64,000 bases of DNA from Hymenobacter aranciens (GCF_030580865.1 NZ_JAUQSY010000006.1:248001-312000), one strand, 5' to 3'. Shown: positions 53,223 through 63,271, counted from the first letter of the stretch. The notes: generated from the sequence alone by a model not told the origin. Translations and numbers: made by a program.

Positions 53223-54053
53223 ATGAATTACACGATTTCTCAGCTTCCCGAGCGTACGCTCAAGCCCCGTGAGCAGGGCTACACGATGGTGATGGACAAG
53301 GGCATGAGCCTGCGCGAGGTAGAAGACTTCCTGGAAGTTGGGGGCGAATACACGGACGTGGTGAAGCTGGGCTGGGCCACCTCCTACGTGGTGCCCAACC
53401 TGCAGCGCAAGCTGGAAATCTACCGTGCGGCCAACATCCCGGTGTACTTCGGCGGCACGCTGTTCGAAGCCTTCATTATTCGCAATCAGTTTGATGACTA
53501 CCGCCGCCTGCTCGACAAATACGGCATGGAGTACGCCGAAGTATCGGACGGCAGCATCGACCTGGCCCACGAGCGCAAGTGCGAATTCATCCGCGAGCTG
53601 AGCAAGTCGGTGCGCGTGCTGAGCGAAGTAGGTTCGAAGGACGCCGAGAAAATCATCCCGCCCTACAAGTGGATTTCGCAGATGGAAACCGAGCTCGAAG
53701 CCGGCGCCATCAAGGTAATCGGCGAGGCCCGGGAGGGCGGCAATGTGGGCCTGTTCCGCAGCACCGGCGAGGTGCGCTCGGGCCTGGTAGAGGAAATTCT
53801 GACCAAGATTCCGTTCGAGAAAATTCTGTGGGAAGCGCCGCAGAAAGCCCAGCAGGTGTGGTTTATCAAGCTCCTCGGCGCCAATGTGAACCTCGGCAAC
53901 ATTGCCCCCAACGAGGTGGTAAGCCTCGAAACCATCCGCCTAGGCCTGCGCGGCGACACGTTCTCGCATTTCCTCGACATGGACGCGGTAGACCCGATGT
54001 TCCACCCGGCCGCTAAGAGCAGCAAGCCCGGCACGAGCATGCCGCGGGGCTAA
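53223..54053 (+). CDS. Phosphosulfolactate synthase (ComA family)
   Basis: About 276 residues from the ATG at 53223. The enzyme adds sulfite to phosphoenolpyruvate to give phosphosulfolactate. Signatures: GYTMVMDKGMSLREVEDFLE near residue 20, VVKLGWATSYV near 50, the catalytic EVSDGSIDLAHERK near 110, GEAREGGNVGLFRS near 180 and LGANVNLGNIAPNEVVSLE near 220. First known for coenzyme M in methanogens; in Bacteroidota it may feed sulfonate such as sulfonolipid precursors, which is inferred. Downstream is a strong terminator. Confidence 0.9.
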   Translation: MNYTISQLPERTLKPREQGYTMVMDKGMSLREVEDFLEVGGEYTDVVKLGWATSYVVPNLQRKLEIYRAANIPVYFGGTLFEAFIIRNQFDDYRRLLDKYGMEYAEVSDGSIDLAHERKCEFIRELSKSVRVLSEVGSKDAEKIIPPYKWISQMETELEAGAIKVIGEAREGGNVGLFRSTGEVRSGLVEEILTKIPFEKILWEAPQKAQQVWFIKLLGANVNLGNIAPNEVVSLETIRLGLRGDTFSHFLDMDAVDPMFHPAAKSSKPGTSMPRG

Positions 54054-54104
54054 GGCCTAGCGGCCCGGGCGGGCGGCGCGCCGCCCCTTTGCCACCATCC
54101 CATC

Positions 54105-54152
54105 AGCCACAAAAAAGGCCCGTACCAACTGGTACGGGCCTTTTTTGTGGCT
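54105..54152. terminator. Bidirectional terminator
   Basis: AGCCACAAAAAAGGCCCGTA and TACGGGCCTTTTTTGTGGCT make a 20-bp perfect stem around a short loop. It ends the phosphosulfolactate synthase transcript and the convergent surface protein gene (stop at 54167). Confidence 0.93.
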
Positions 54153-54166
54153 GATGCGGGGCTTCG

Positions 54167-57100
54167 TTACTCCACCACCACGCGGCGCACGATGGCCGCG
54201 CCGCCGGCTTCGAGGCGGAGCATATAGATGCCCGTGGCTAGGCCCGTGGTGAGGTATTCGGCCGTAGCGCCGCCGGCCGTGAGGCCGATGGTGCGGGTGC
54301 TTACTACCTGGCCCAGGGCGTTGAGCAGGCTAGCCTGCACCTTGGTCTGGCCCGCCACCGGCGGCAGCACTACCGTGAACTGGCCGTGGGCCGGGTTCGG
54401 GAAGATGCTGACCTGGCTGGCTTCGAGGCCGGCTTGGGTGGCCAGGGCGCCACTGGCCTGGTACACGAGCACAAAGCGGCCGGTGCTGGTGCCGGCGGCG
54501 CTCAGTTGCACCGCGTGGGTGGTGCCGGCGCTGAGGGCCAGCTGGGTGCCGGCCTGGGTGTCGCGCAGGTAGAACTGCCCGGCGGTGGGCATGGTGGGCA
54601 GCGCCGCCACCCGGAAGGTGTAGGTGCCGGCTGCCGGCACGCTCAGGCGCAGTGGCACCAGGATTTCGTTGGCGCCCGGCAGCGGCAGGCCGTTGATGGC
54701 CAGGGCCTCGGTGCCGGCCAGCGTGGCCAGGCTCAGGCCGCTGGGGTTGTTCAATTTGGCCGCGTCCTGGCTGGCGTCGAAGCCGGCAGTAGCATTCGCA
54801 TTGAAGTACACGAAGGCATCATCGGCCTGGGTAGCGGTGCTAATCTGGAGCTGCACCAGCGCCGAAGCCGTGCCCCGCCCAAATGCCGGCTGCGGGCCGA
54901 AAGTGGTGACGCGGTTGGCATTGGTCAGGTTCACGGTGCCGGCGGTGCCGGGGGTGGTCACGCGCACGAAGTAGCCCTGGCCGGCATCCACCAGCGGGCT
55001 GTTGGTAAGCGGGTCGCTAATGCCCGGCAGGAAGGTGCGGTAGGTGCCGGCGTACTGGCCGGTGCTCTGGAAGATGTACATAGCCGCGTCCATGCCCGGG
55101 CGTTGGGCGGGGGTTACGCTGGTCCAGTCGAGCGGGCTCGGGTAGGGGTTGCCCAGCAGGTGCCAGCCGGTATCATTGCCCGGGTTGCGGGTGAGGGCGC
55201 CGGGCGTCTGAGCCGCGTTGTTGAAGGTACCGGTGAAATCGACCAGCACGCCATTGGCCACGTTGGCCGTGTAGCCGCGGTTGGGCAGCATGGCATCAGT
55301 GGTGGCGGCGGGCGAGAACCAGCCTTTCTCGAAGGCCGTGAAATCAGACGTGACGGTCGTTACGCGGTTCTGGTCGTAGCCAAACACGGTGGGGAACGGC
55401 GTGACGAGGCCCGGCTGGGCCACGGTGTTATAAGCCGGATTCAGCACCGGCGTAAAGCCCGGCGCCGCGAGGTCGCCGATGGTGGTGTTGCTCACCGGGG
55501 CCGCATAGTGGCGGTAGCCGATGCCGGCCGCGTTGTTGTTGTCGATGGCGCGCTGCATGGTGCCCGCGCCCACTACCACGCCGCCGGTGTTGTCGAGCAC
55601 GGCCGTGCCCTGGCCACTTACTGACAGCAGGGTGAATGCGCGGCCGCCGGTAGTCAGGTTGCCGTTTTGCAGGCGCGCCAGCTGGCGCACACTCACGGCT
55701 TGCGAGAGGGTGAGGCCGGCGGGGGTATTCACCGTCAGGTTGCGCACCTGGGCCGGCAGGCCACTGCCCGTGGTCTGGGCCTGGATACCGTAGTACACGT
55801 AGCTGGCATCAGCAGAAAACGAGCGGGTGCCCGTGAGCTGCACGGCGCCGGTGTTGCCACTGGCCGCAATGCCCGCCGCGTCGCAGATGCGCAGCTCGGC
55901 CCCTGCCGCCAGCGCGAAGCTGCCCGCGCCGCTCAGCGACTGGCAATTGGTAGCCAGAATGCCCTGCACCGTGACCGCGCCGGTAGCCGTGGTGGCCCCG
56001 GTGAGGACGAGCGTGCCCCCGGCTTGCACAGTGATGTTATTGTAGGGGCCGCTGGCCGTTATAACCTGGCCACTGGTCACGGTCAGGTCGCCGGGCGCCA
56101 GGACCGGCGTCGTGAAGCTGATGGCCGAGGAAGTGGCGGTAGGGCCGCCGCAGTTGCTGGTCACGGTAGCCGTGTAGCTCGTGCCGGCCGTCAGGCCACT
56201 CAGGGCGATGGGCGAAGCAGTGCCGGTAGCCGTTTGGGCGGTGCCGCCGGCAGCGGTGTAGGTCACGGTGTAGGTGGTAGCGCCCGCGCCCCCCGTGAAG
56301 GCGATGCTGGCGGTGTTGGTCGTCACGCTATTGGCGGCCACGTTGGTGGGAGCCACGCACGGCGGGGTAGCCGTGGTGAAGGTGATGGCCGGGGCCGAAG
56401 TAGTGTTCTGGTTGAAATCGCAGTTGCTGGTCACCGTCACGCTGTAAGTGGTGGTGGGCGTCAGGCCGCTCAGGGCGATGGGCGAAGTAGTGCCCGTGGC
56501 CGTTTGGGTAGTGCTGCTGCCGGCGGCGGTGTAGTTCACCGTGTAGGTGTTAGCGTTCAAGCCGGCCGTGAAGGCAATGCTGGCTGTCGTGGTCGTCACG
56601 CTGTTGGCGGCCACGTTGGTGGGCGCGATGCACGGCGGCGTGGCCGTGGTGAAGGTGCTGGCCGCAGAGGTCGAGGTCTGGCCCCCGCCGCAGTTGCTGG
56701 CCACGGTTAGGCTGTAAGTGGTAGCCGGAGCGAGGCCGGTAAGCGCGATAGGCGTGGTGTTGCCGGTAGCCGTTTGGGCGGTACCCCCGGCGGCGGTGTA
56801 AGTCACGGTGTAAGTAACGGCGCCGCTGGCCGGCGTGAAGTTGACGCTGGCCGTGGTGGTGGTGACGTTGGTAGCGGCTACGTTGTTCGGCGTCGAGCAG
56901 CCATTGGGCGTACTCACGCAAATCGTAAACGTGTTTTCTACGTCATTGGAGCCAAAGCCCGCCACCGATACGTAATATGTGGTGCTGGGCGTCAGGCCCG
57001 GCACGTCGAAGGCCGGGGCCTGGGTATTGTTGGTAGCTCCCGTTGAGCAACCGACGGTCGTAAACGGCCCGGCCGCGCCGCCGGCGCTCGAAAACACGCG

Positions 57101-58669
57101 CACCGTGCCGGCTGCCGTGCCCGCCACCGCAATACGCACGCCCGCCGCCGTAGCGCCGGTAGCCGGCGTAGTAAAGCGGAACCACACATCCTGCGGGTTA
57201 GCCGCCGGGCTGCAGTTGCCCGGGTTGGTGTAGCCGATAGGCGCGGTGGTCGTGGAGCCGATGTTAGAAGCATTGGTCGGCAAGCAGGTAGCGCCAATGG
57301 TCAGGGCCAGGGCCCCGCTGGGTTCGTCATTAGCCGGCAGTGTCACAAAAGCTACGGCGGGCGACGAGGTCAGCGTCGTGCCATCGGCACAGGTGCCGGT
57401 CACGGTCACGTTGTAGCGAATGCCGCCCGTCAGGCCCGTCAGGGTCAGCGGCGAGGCAGTGCCCGACGCCGTAACGACCCCATTGCCGCCCGCCACCGGC
57501 GTGGCCGTTGCCACAAAGCTGGTATTGCCGTTGCCAGCCGTGAAGCTAACATCGGCACTGGTAATGCCGATGTTGCCGATGCTCACGGCCGTGGGCACGG
57601 TGCAGGTAGCTACCGTGGTAAAAGTCACGGTAGCCGGCACCGAGGTCACGCCGCCGCTGCAGTTGCTTACCAGCGATGCCGTGTAGGTGGTACCCGCCGT
57701 CAGGCCGGTCAGGGTATAGGGTGAGCTGCTCACGGCCTGGCTGCCACCGCCAGAAGCGGGCGTCGTCGTGACGGTATAGCCCCCGGCCGGCGTGGGCGAA
57801 GCTGCCGTAAAGGTCAGCTGGGCCGAATTGTCGGTGAGGTTGGTAACGCCCAGATTGCGGGGCGAAGCGCAGCTGTTGGGCGGCGTGAAGGTGTAAACTA
57901 GGCCCAGCGGCGGCTTCACCGTCGGGGTGAGCAGCATAGTAGCAAAGCGGTTAGTCCCCGGTACCGACTGAACCCAGTCGGTAGTGGTGGTACGGTTGTT
58001 ATACGCCGCATTGCTGCCGGCGCCGCGCAATCCCACTTCCCCGTTGGAATTCAACCCCGCCTCTGGCAGAAACGCCCCGTAAACCAGATTTACCCGGTTG
58101 CTTCCTTCCTCTAGGCGAATCTGAAAGTTGAGAAGTGTAAAATCGGCCCGGATAGGCTGAAAATTTTTGAATTGCACTACTAGGGTTCGGTTGGGAGCCG
58201 AGCCCAGGGTCTGGTAGCGTAGCTCCCCGGCGTCCCCATTAGCGGACGAGATGTTGCCATACAGGTCAGCTCCGAAGCCGGATACGGAACCATCAAAGCC
58301 CGTACTCGTCGAAATAGGCGTGTCGAAAATGCTCGGAGGAGTGCTGCCGAAGGTGATGAAACCATTGGACGACAGCGTGAAACTTGTGTAGGCAACTCCC
58401 GCAAACTGGAATGTAAAGCCGATGGGCAAGCCTGGGAATACCGAGGTGTCTAAGTCATCGCCCGAAGCCGAGGCCACGGCTACTACAGTTCCGGCAGTGA
58501 GAGGGGTGTAAGTTTCGCTGCCCTGCGAAAACGCATAAGTATTTACCGCTTGAGCCTGAACGCCACTAGCTGATAAAAATAGCCCAGCTAGCATAGCGAC
58601 ACCACGTCGTATCCGGGTAGGTAGCGCGGTTGATAGCAAGCGGGGCCCAGAGAGAGAAAGTTGTTTCAT
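54167..58669 (-). CDS. Large T9SS surface protein with five FnIII-like modules
   Basis: About 1500 residues from the ATG at 58669. Signal peptide with cleavage near VQAQ, an N-terminal beta domain (FSQGSETYTPL and SNGFITFGSTPP), two divergent fibronectin type III modules (about 57330-57890), a PPC-like domain (about 56905-57330) and three nearly identical FnIII modules (about 56095-56905, each around 90 residues with CxAPTNVAANSVTT and TYTVxYTAAG). A long beta-helix-like part and a T9SS type A tail follow: SIFPNPAHGQFTVVLPP and GIYMLRLEAGG. It is displayed on the cell surface or released; ligand unknown. The three modules are similar enough to imply recent duplication. Confidence 0.88.
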   Translation of the reverse strand: MKQLSLSGPRLLSTALPTRIRRGVAMLAGLFLSASGVQAQAVNTYAFSQGSETYTPLTAGTVVAVASASGDDLDTSVFPGLPIGFTFQFAGVAYTSFTLSSNGFITFGSTPPSIFDTPISTSTGFDGSVSGFGADLYGNISSANGDAGELRYQTLGSAPNRTLVVQFKNFQPIRADFTLLNFQIRLEEGSNRVNLVYGAFLPEAGLNSNGEVGLRGAGSNAAYNNRTTTTDWVQSVPGTNRFATMLLTPTVKPPLGLVYTFTPPNSCASPRNLGVTNLTDNSAQLTFTAASPTPAGGYTVTTTPASGGGSQAVSSSPYTLTGLTAGTTYTASLVSNCSGGVTSVPATVTFTTVATCTVPTAVSIGNIGITSADVSFTAGNGNTSFVATATPVAGGNGVVTASGTASPLTLTGLTGGIRYNVTVTGTCADGTTLTSSPAVAFVTLPANDEPSGALALTIGATCLPTNASNIGSTTTAPIGYTNPGNCSPAANPQDVWFRFTTPATGATAAGVRIAVAGTAAGTVRVFSSAGGAAGPFTTVGCSTGATNNTQAPAFDVPGLTPSTTYYVSVAGFGSNDVENTFTICVSTPNGCSTPNNVAATNVTTTTASVNFTPASGAVTYTVTYTAAGGTAQTATGNTTPIALTGLAPATTYSLTVASNCGGGQTSTSAASTFTTATPPCIAPTNVAANSVTTTTASIAFTAGLNANTYTVNYTAAGSSTTQTATGTTSPIALSGLTPTTTYSVTVTSNCDFNQNTTSAPAITFTTATPPCVAPTNVAANSVTTNTASIAFTGGAGATTYTVTYTAAGGTAQTATGTASPIALSGLTAGTSYTATVTSNCGGPTATSSAISFTTPVLAPGDLTVTSGQVITASGPYNNITVQAGGTLVLTGATTATGAVTVQGILATNCQSLSGAGSFALAAGAELRICDAAGIAASGNTGAVQLTGTRSFSADASYVYYGIQAQTTGSGLPAQVRNLTVNTPAGLTLSQAVSVRQLARLQNGNLTTGGRAFTLLSVSGQGTAVLDNTGGVVVGAGTMQRAIDNNNAAGIGYRHYAAPVSNTTIGDLAAPGFTPVLNPAYNTVAQPGLVTPFPTVFGYDQNRVTTVTSDFTAFEKGWFSPAATTDAMLPNRGYTANVANGVLVDFTGTFNNAAQTPGALTRNPGNDTGWHLLGNPYPSPLDWTSVTPAQRPGMDAAMYIFQSTGQYAGTYRTFLPGISDPLTNSPLVDAGQGYFVRVTTPGTAGTVNLTNANRVTTFGPQPAFGRGTASALVQLQISTATQADDAFVYFNANATAGFDASQDAAKLNNPSGLSLATLAGTEALAINGLPLPGANEILVPLRLSVPAAGTYTFRVAALPTMPTAGQFYLRDTQAGTQLALSAGTTHAVQLSAAGTSTGRFVLVYQASGALATQAGLEASQVSIFPNPAHGQFTVVLPPVAGQTKVQASLLNALGQVVSTRTIGLTAGGATAEYLTTGLATGIYMLRLEAGGAAIVRRVVVE

Positions 58670-58824
58670 ATGGGTTGGTAAGAAAAAAGAAGACAAAAGA
58701 GAGAGAGAAAAAGCCGGCGGGAGTTGGCGGAGGTAATTAACCACTCAAGGTCATTAGATGCTTACTGGAAGCTGGTTTTTTAACAGATTACTAACCTTTG
58801 TTAGCACAAGCCTATTACATAAAA

Positions 58825-58857
58825 GCGCCGGCCTCTTGCGAGGACCGGCGTTTTTTA
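58825..58857. terminator. Hairpin between two surface protein genes
   Basis: CGCCGGCCTC and GAGGACCGGCGTTTTTT form an imperfect stem. It would terminate the gene at 58881-61226 on the minus strand and lies between it and the large surface protein's promoter. Confidence 0.7.
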
Positions 58858-58880
58858 TGCATATGAGCAGCTTGCAAAGT

Positions 58881-61226
58881 TTACTGCTTTTGAATCTTGA
58901 TGGTTTGGGTCGTACCGCTAGGCAGGGCCAGACGCACGATGTACACACCAGCGGGCTTGTTGTCGAGCGAAGGCAGCTGCATGGTCGAAGAACCTACGCT
59001 AACTTCTGCTTTTTGGCGGGTAATTTCCCGGCCCATGGCGTCGGTTACCTGGATTACTGCGTTGCCAGCCACGCCGCTTTGCACATTCACCGATAGCTGG
59101 TCACCATCACGGAAGGGGTTGGGGAACACCGAGGAGGTGCTGCTTACCACGGCGTCCGACTTACCACCGAAGTCTACTACCCGCACCGGAGTGTAAGCGA
59201 AGGCACCGTTGGTATCCACCTGCCGCAGGCGGTAGTAGCGAATACCGCTGGTAGCAGTAGCATCCGTGTAGCTGTAGTGGGTTGCACTCGAGCTGTTGGG
59301 GTTTTTAGAGTTCACCATCGTCAGGGTGCGGAACTCGCGGCCGTCCAGGCTAACCTGTACTTCAAAGCCGGCGTTGTTTTTCTCCATAGCAGTTCCCCAG
59401 TTCAGGAGGGCACCAGTACGTTCGCGAACAGCGGTGAAGTACGTAAACTCAACTGGCAGGGGGGTTTCGTTTTCACCAATCGTGAACGTTGCGAACGACT
59501 TGATGATATTTTGAGTCAAGCGGTTTCCCGAGGGATTGATACGCTCACGACCTTTATTCTCAAATCCGCTACCTCCCGAGCTCGATACCCAAACGGTAAG
59601 TTGGCTTTCGATAAGGTTGATTGGACCAACCCCGCTAGAGCTTACCTGCTGTAGCTCACGGTCAAGCCACCGGAATCCCATGCGAGCTACTAATGGATTG
59701 GCCTCAGTGTTTGCATTAGTAGGACGAACCCCGAAGCTGCGTTTGGCACTCGGCTTAGCACCGAGCAAACCAGCGGCGGAGAACCCGGTACCCCGCGTTA
59801 CTTCAGTCAGGCCAGGAGTGCCTGCTCCAGTGAAGGTAAGGTCAAGCCCGATATTGCCGAAAGCCTGGGTGATACCGTTCACAGCCACTTCGTTGGCAAT
59901 CATGTATCCTTCAACGTACGAGTTTTCGCTTTCGCCAACAATCTGGCCGCCTGGGTCGTTCATAGTGCTGGTGGCCAACCGAACGTGCGTAGCGGCTGAG
60001 TTAACATTGCCCGTTACCAGGATGCCGTTCACCATCGTCAGCACTTGGTTAATTATCATATTACCCACCAGGGTTTTGCGAGTGGGTTCGCCGTTCACAT
60101 TCGGGCTATCTACTTTGAAGTTGTAGAACAGAGCCGAGCCATTGAAGGTCTGGTTGCGAGCGCCGGCCAACGTAAAGGTGGTGTTAGCCCGGCCGATAAA
60201 CGAGTTAGCAACATCGGAGAAGTCGCCATGCAGACGCAGCTCACCGCTCACCAAGCGCAGAATAGAACGGTCGGTGTTGTTATTGCCTGCCAGCGTGAGG
60301 TTGTTGGCATACGCGGGGCCAGTCTGGGCATTAGCCCGGATGTTGGGATAAACCACGCATTTGTTGCCACTGTAGTTGGGCACGGTCACGTTGGTCACTT
60401 CGGTAGGCACCCCATCTGACCACAGCAGTGGGTCAAACCATTCTGAAACGGCAATCAGGTCAGCCGTTTCCTGGGTAGGAGTAGGCGTGGGGCTTGGGTT
60501 CAGGGGATCGCAGCCAGCACCGGGGTTGACACCGCCCAGCCAAGTAGTTGCAGGCTGACCAATCAGCGCAGTACCCGTGCCAGCGTCAGTAGCACTAATC
60601 GTGAAAGTAGCTCTGTAGTTAGCGCTGCTGTTGGAGTCGTATATAAGGAAGCGGGTACCGTTGTTAGTACCTACTGCGCGGAAATACACCTCTACCACAT
60701 ATACGCCCGGGCCGCTGGTGAATTTTATCAGGTTTACCGGAGCAATAACGGTGTTGGGACGGGTGATTTGAATGTTCGTGTTTTCGAACCGGCGGTCACC
60801 GTTGCCAGCTGCGGCTCCGATTTGCGGCAGACGCGAGCCCTGAAACAGGTAGCCCTGACCGGCATCGCCGTTAGCAGCTGTCTGCTTGTATAAGCGGAAG
60901 AAAATTTGCGTCGAGTCTTTGATAACGTCGCCGCTGTTTTCAAACGTATTTACCTGCCCGCCTTCCAAAATCAGTGAGCCGGTTTTGCGGTCGTAAGTAC
61001 CCAGGTTAGCACCTTGGAAAGGCAGGTTGGCAGTAGCGTTCGCGTTGTAATAGTAAGTAGCCGCGTTTGGCGTACCCGTGCCAGTTACGATGATGTAATC
61101 ATTGAAAAAACCAGAGCCTGCCAGAGCACGGGGAGCAGTGCCCAGGCAGAGTGCCAGCACCACCAGGGCAGCGATGCCGCGCTTGGCGCGGTTCAGCCCG
61201 TTTGCGAGAGTAGGGTTATAGAACAT
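58881..61226 (-). CDS. T9SS-exported surface protein
   Basis: 781 residues. A signal peptide (ending near ALAG) is followed by a beta-rich N-terminal part (FFNDYIIVTGTGTPNAATY) and a middle region resembling a beta-helix (LTLAGNNNTDRSILRLVSGE). A linker with SPTPTPTQE joins the two. The tail SVFPNPFRDGDQLSVNVQSG with GVYIVRLALPSG is the T9SS type A sorting signal. No enzymatic domain is seen. It lies upstream of the 1500-residue surface protein in the same direction, 136 bp apart or more, with a terminator between. Confidence 0.87.
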   Translation of the reverse strand: MFYNPTLANGLNRAKRGIAALVVLALCLGTAPRALAGSGFFNDYIIVTGTGTPNAATYYYNANATANLPFQGANLGTYDRKTGSLILEGGQVNTFENSGDVIKDSTQIFFRLYKQTAANGDAGQGYLFQGSRLPQIGAAAGNGDRRFENTNIQITRPNTVIAPVNLIKFTSGPGVYVVEVYFRAVGTNNGTRFLIYDSNSSANYRATFTISATDAGTGTALIGQPATTWLGGVNPGAGCDPLNPSPTPTPTQETADLIAVSEWFDPLLWSDGVPTEVTNVTVPNYSGNKCVVYPNIRANAQTGPAYANNLTLAGNNNTDRSILRLVSGELRLHGDFSDVANSFIGRANTTFTLAGARNQTFNGSALFYNFKVDSPNVNGEPTRKTLVGNMIINQVLTMVNGILVTGNVNSAATHVRLATSTMNDPGGQIVGESENSYVEGYMIANEVAVNGITQAFGNIGLDLTFTGAGTPGLTEVTRGTGFSAAGLLGAKPSAKRSFGVRPTNANTEANPLVARMGFRWLDRELQQVSSSGVGPINLIESQLTVWVSSSGGSGFENKGRERINPSGNRLTQNIIKSFATFTIGENETPLPVEFTYFTAVRERTGALLNWGTAMEKNNAGFEVQVSLDGREFRTLTMVNSKNPNSSSATHYSYTDATATSGIRYYRLRQVDTNGAFAYTPVRVVDFGGKSDAVVSSTSSVFPNPFRDGDQLSVNVQSGVAGNAVIQVTDAMGREITRQKAEVSVGSSTMQLPSLDNKPAGVYIVRLALPSGTTQTIKIQKQ

Positions 61227-61381
61227 TGTATTGGAGAGTTGAAGTCAGAAATTGAAGCTCCGTTGCTGGAACTACTGCCTTTAACGACGCGCCAAAAGGA
61301 AGGTTGGTCGTTGTGTATGATTTTTTAAAGTATTTTTTTTGACTTTTCTTCTAAAATGAAAATTACTTCCCCTATCAAGAA

Positions 61382-61412
61382 CTAAAAAGCCCCGAAAATC
61401 GGGGCTTTTTAG
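61382..61412. terminator. Terminator in the 297-bp bestrophin/surface protein gap
   Basis: CTAAAAAGCCCCG and CGGGGCTTTTTAG make a 13-bp stem. It is 110 bp downstream of the bestrophin stop on the minus strand. The rest of the gap is AT-rich towards 61330, where the surface protein promoter should lie. Confidence 0.85.
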
Positions 61413-61523
61413 TTCCTTTTTGTACTAAACCGTGGATTGTGCGTATGCCCGCTGGCGATGCTGACGCTTGTTGCTTCGCGTTTGCCTAAGTAAACTACCA
61501 AAGGCAGTTGTGGCTTAAAGCAC

Positions 61524-62447
61524 TTAGTGCACAATGCTATAAGGCACCACTGCCAGAGCTTTCTTTTCAGCAGGCAGTTCTACCCCTAATAAGTCGTGGA
61601 CACTTACGCGAATCTTATTAGATAGTTGGGTAATCGGCAAATCGTTGCTGTCGTAACCGAAAGGGTTTTCAATTTCATTGCCAATCATTTCTAAGCCCAG
61701 CATGGCATAAGCCCCAATCATGGTGATGGGTATCATCCAGTAGCCACACGACTCAACTAGGACCAACGGCATTATCAGGATAAAAATGGTGATGTAGCAC
61801 TTGATAAAGAAGCTGTAAGAATATGGGATGGGCGTGGCCTTGATGCGCTCGCATGTCCCATTGGTGGCCATCATGCCTAGGTAATGGTGCTTGATATTGA
61901 GCAGATGGGTAGGGTCAAAAATTTCAACCTTACGCAGTTGTTCCATGCTCTCCATCAGCACGGCAATGATGGTGCTGGGCACGTTTTCGGCCGCCCGCAA
62001 GCGCTCCATAATGTCGGGCGTGGCTTCGAGCTTGTCGAAACGGATGTTGTTGCGCAGGTTGCCCTGCAGCGCCAACGGGAAATTTGAAATCAGCGCGGCA
62101 AAGTAACGCCGGCTGGAATGTGCTTCTTTGGGCAATAAAGCATTGATTTCCATGGCCAGACCACGGCAATGCGATACTAGCTGGCCCCACACTTTGCGCC
62201 CCTCGTAGTAGCGGTCGTAGGCCGTGTTGGTGCGGAACACCAGCAGCAGGCTGAGCAGGATGCCCAGAATGGAAAGGTAATCGCGGCCAATATGCACATT
62301 CATCATGTGGAATTTGACGCTGCTGATGGCCACGGCTATGCCATAGAGGCCCACCAAGGCCACTCGCTTCAGTAGCAAGCGGATAACTTCGGAGGTGTGG
62401 AAATGCCAAAGGGCTTTCCACCAGTCGCCTCCCTGATACACTATCAT
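61524..62447 (-). CDS. Bestrophin family ion channel
   Basis: 307 residues with four membrane segments. The family markers are LSLLLVFRTNTAYDRYYEGR near residue 65 with KVWGQLV directly after, and the C-terminal IGNEIENPFGYDSNDLPI near residue 260. Bacterial members form pentameric anion or cation channels; the pore residue type is not decided here. Start ATG at 62447. It is divergent from dedA, 128 bp away. Confidence 0.87.
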   Translation of the reverse strand: MIVYQGGDWWKALWHFHTSEVIRLLLKRVALVGLYGIAVAISSVKFHMMNVHIGRDYLSILGILLSLLLVFRTNTAYDRYYEGRKVWGQLVSHCRGLAMEINALLPKEAHSSRRYFAALISNFPLALQGNLRNNIRFDKLEATPDIMERLRAAENVPSTIIAVLMESMEQLRKVEIFDPTHLLNIKHHYLGMMATNGTCERIKATPIPYSYSFFIKCYITIFILIMPLVLVESCGYWMIPITMIGAYAMLGLEMIGNEIENPFGYDSNDLPITQLSNKIRVSVHDLLGVELPAEKKALAVVPYSIVH

Positions 62448-62575
62448 GGCTAAGGTAAATTTTCAACCTTGCAACGGCAAAGCTCGCGTGCGGGTTGAGC
62501 GCGGCGAGCGAAGCGCCTGCTAGCGGGCTACTTCGGCGGCTGAGGGTTTTCTTTGCACTTCACAAACCGCTCCGC

Positions 62576-63271
62576 ATGGACCTGCTTAAGCAATTTTTCG
62601 ACCTCGTACTGCACCTCGACAAAACCTTGATTGACGTGGTGCATCAGTACGGCAACCTGACCTACCTGATTCTCTTCCTCATCGTCTTCACCGAAACGGG
62701 GGTTATCGTTTTTCCCTTCCTGCCCGGTGATTCCCTGCTGTTTGTGGCCGGCACGCTGGCCGCACTACCTAACCCCGACACCGGCCAGCCGCTGCTGAAT
62801 ATTCTGTACCTGATTCCGCTGCTGATTGCGGCGGCTTTCATCGGCGATAACCTCAACTATTTTGTGGGCGACTATCTGGGACCACGGGTATTTCGGGAAG
62901 ATTTTAAATTTTTGAAACGCAAATACCTCGAGCAAACCCAGGCTTTTTACGCCAAGCACGGCGGCAAAACGATTATCATGGCTCGCTTCGTGCCGATTGT
63001 GCGCACGTTTGCGCCCTTTGTGGCCGGCGTGGGCACCATGACGTACCGTTACTTCGCCTCCTACAGCATTGCCGGCGCCGTGCTGTGGGTGGTTTCGCTC
63101 ACCCTGGCGGGTTATTTGTTTGGCAACATCCCGCTGGTTAAGAACAACTTTACGCTGGTAATCTATGGCATCATCCTGATTTCCATTTTGCCGCCGCTGG
63201 TGCAGTTTCTGAAGCAGAAGCTGAGCGGCAAGCCCGCCGAAGCCGACGACTTACCCCACGGGCCGCTGTAA
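62576..63271 (+). CDS. DedA family membrane protein
   Basis: About 231 residues. FTETGVIVFPFLPGDSLLFV near residue 38, GDNLNYFVGDYLGPRVF near 90 and the FARVIR-like motif ARFVPIVRTFAPFVAGVGTM near 135 are the DedA signatures. Members act as lipid carrier flippases or scramblases (undecaprenyl phosphate recycling). I chose the ATG at 62576. A hairpin follows, then aroE. Confidence 0.88.
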   Translation: MDLLKQFFDLVLHLDKTLIDVVHQYGNLTYLILFLIVFTETGVIVFPFLPGDSLLFVAGTLAALPNPDTGQPLLNILYLIPLLIAAAFIGDNLNYFVGDYLGPRVFREDFKFLKRKYLEQTQAFYAKHGGKTIIMARFVPIVRTFAPFVAGVGTMTYRYFASYSIAGAVLWVVSLTLAGYLFGNIPLVKNNFTLVIYGIILISILPPLVQFLKQKLSGKPAEADDLPHGPL

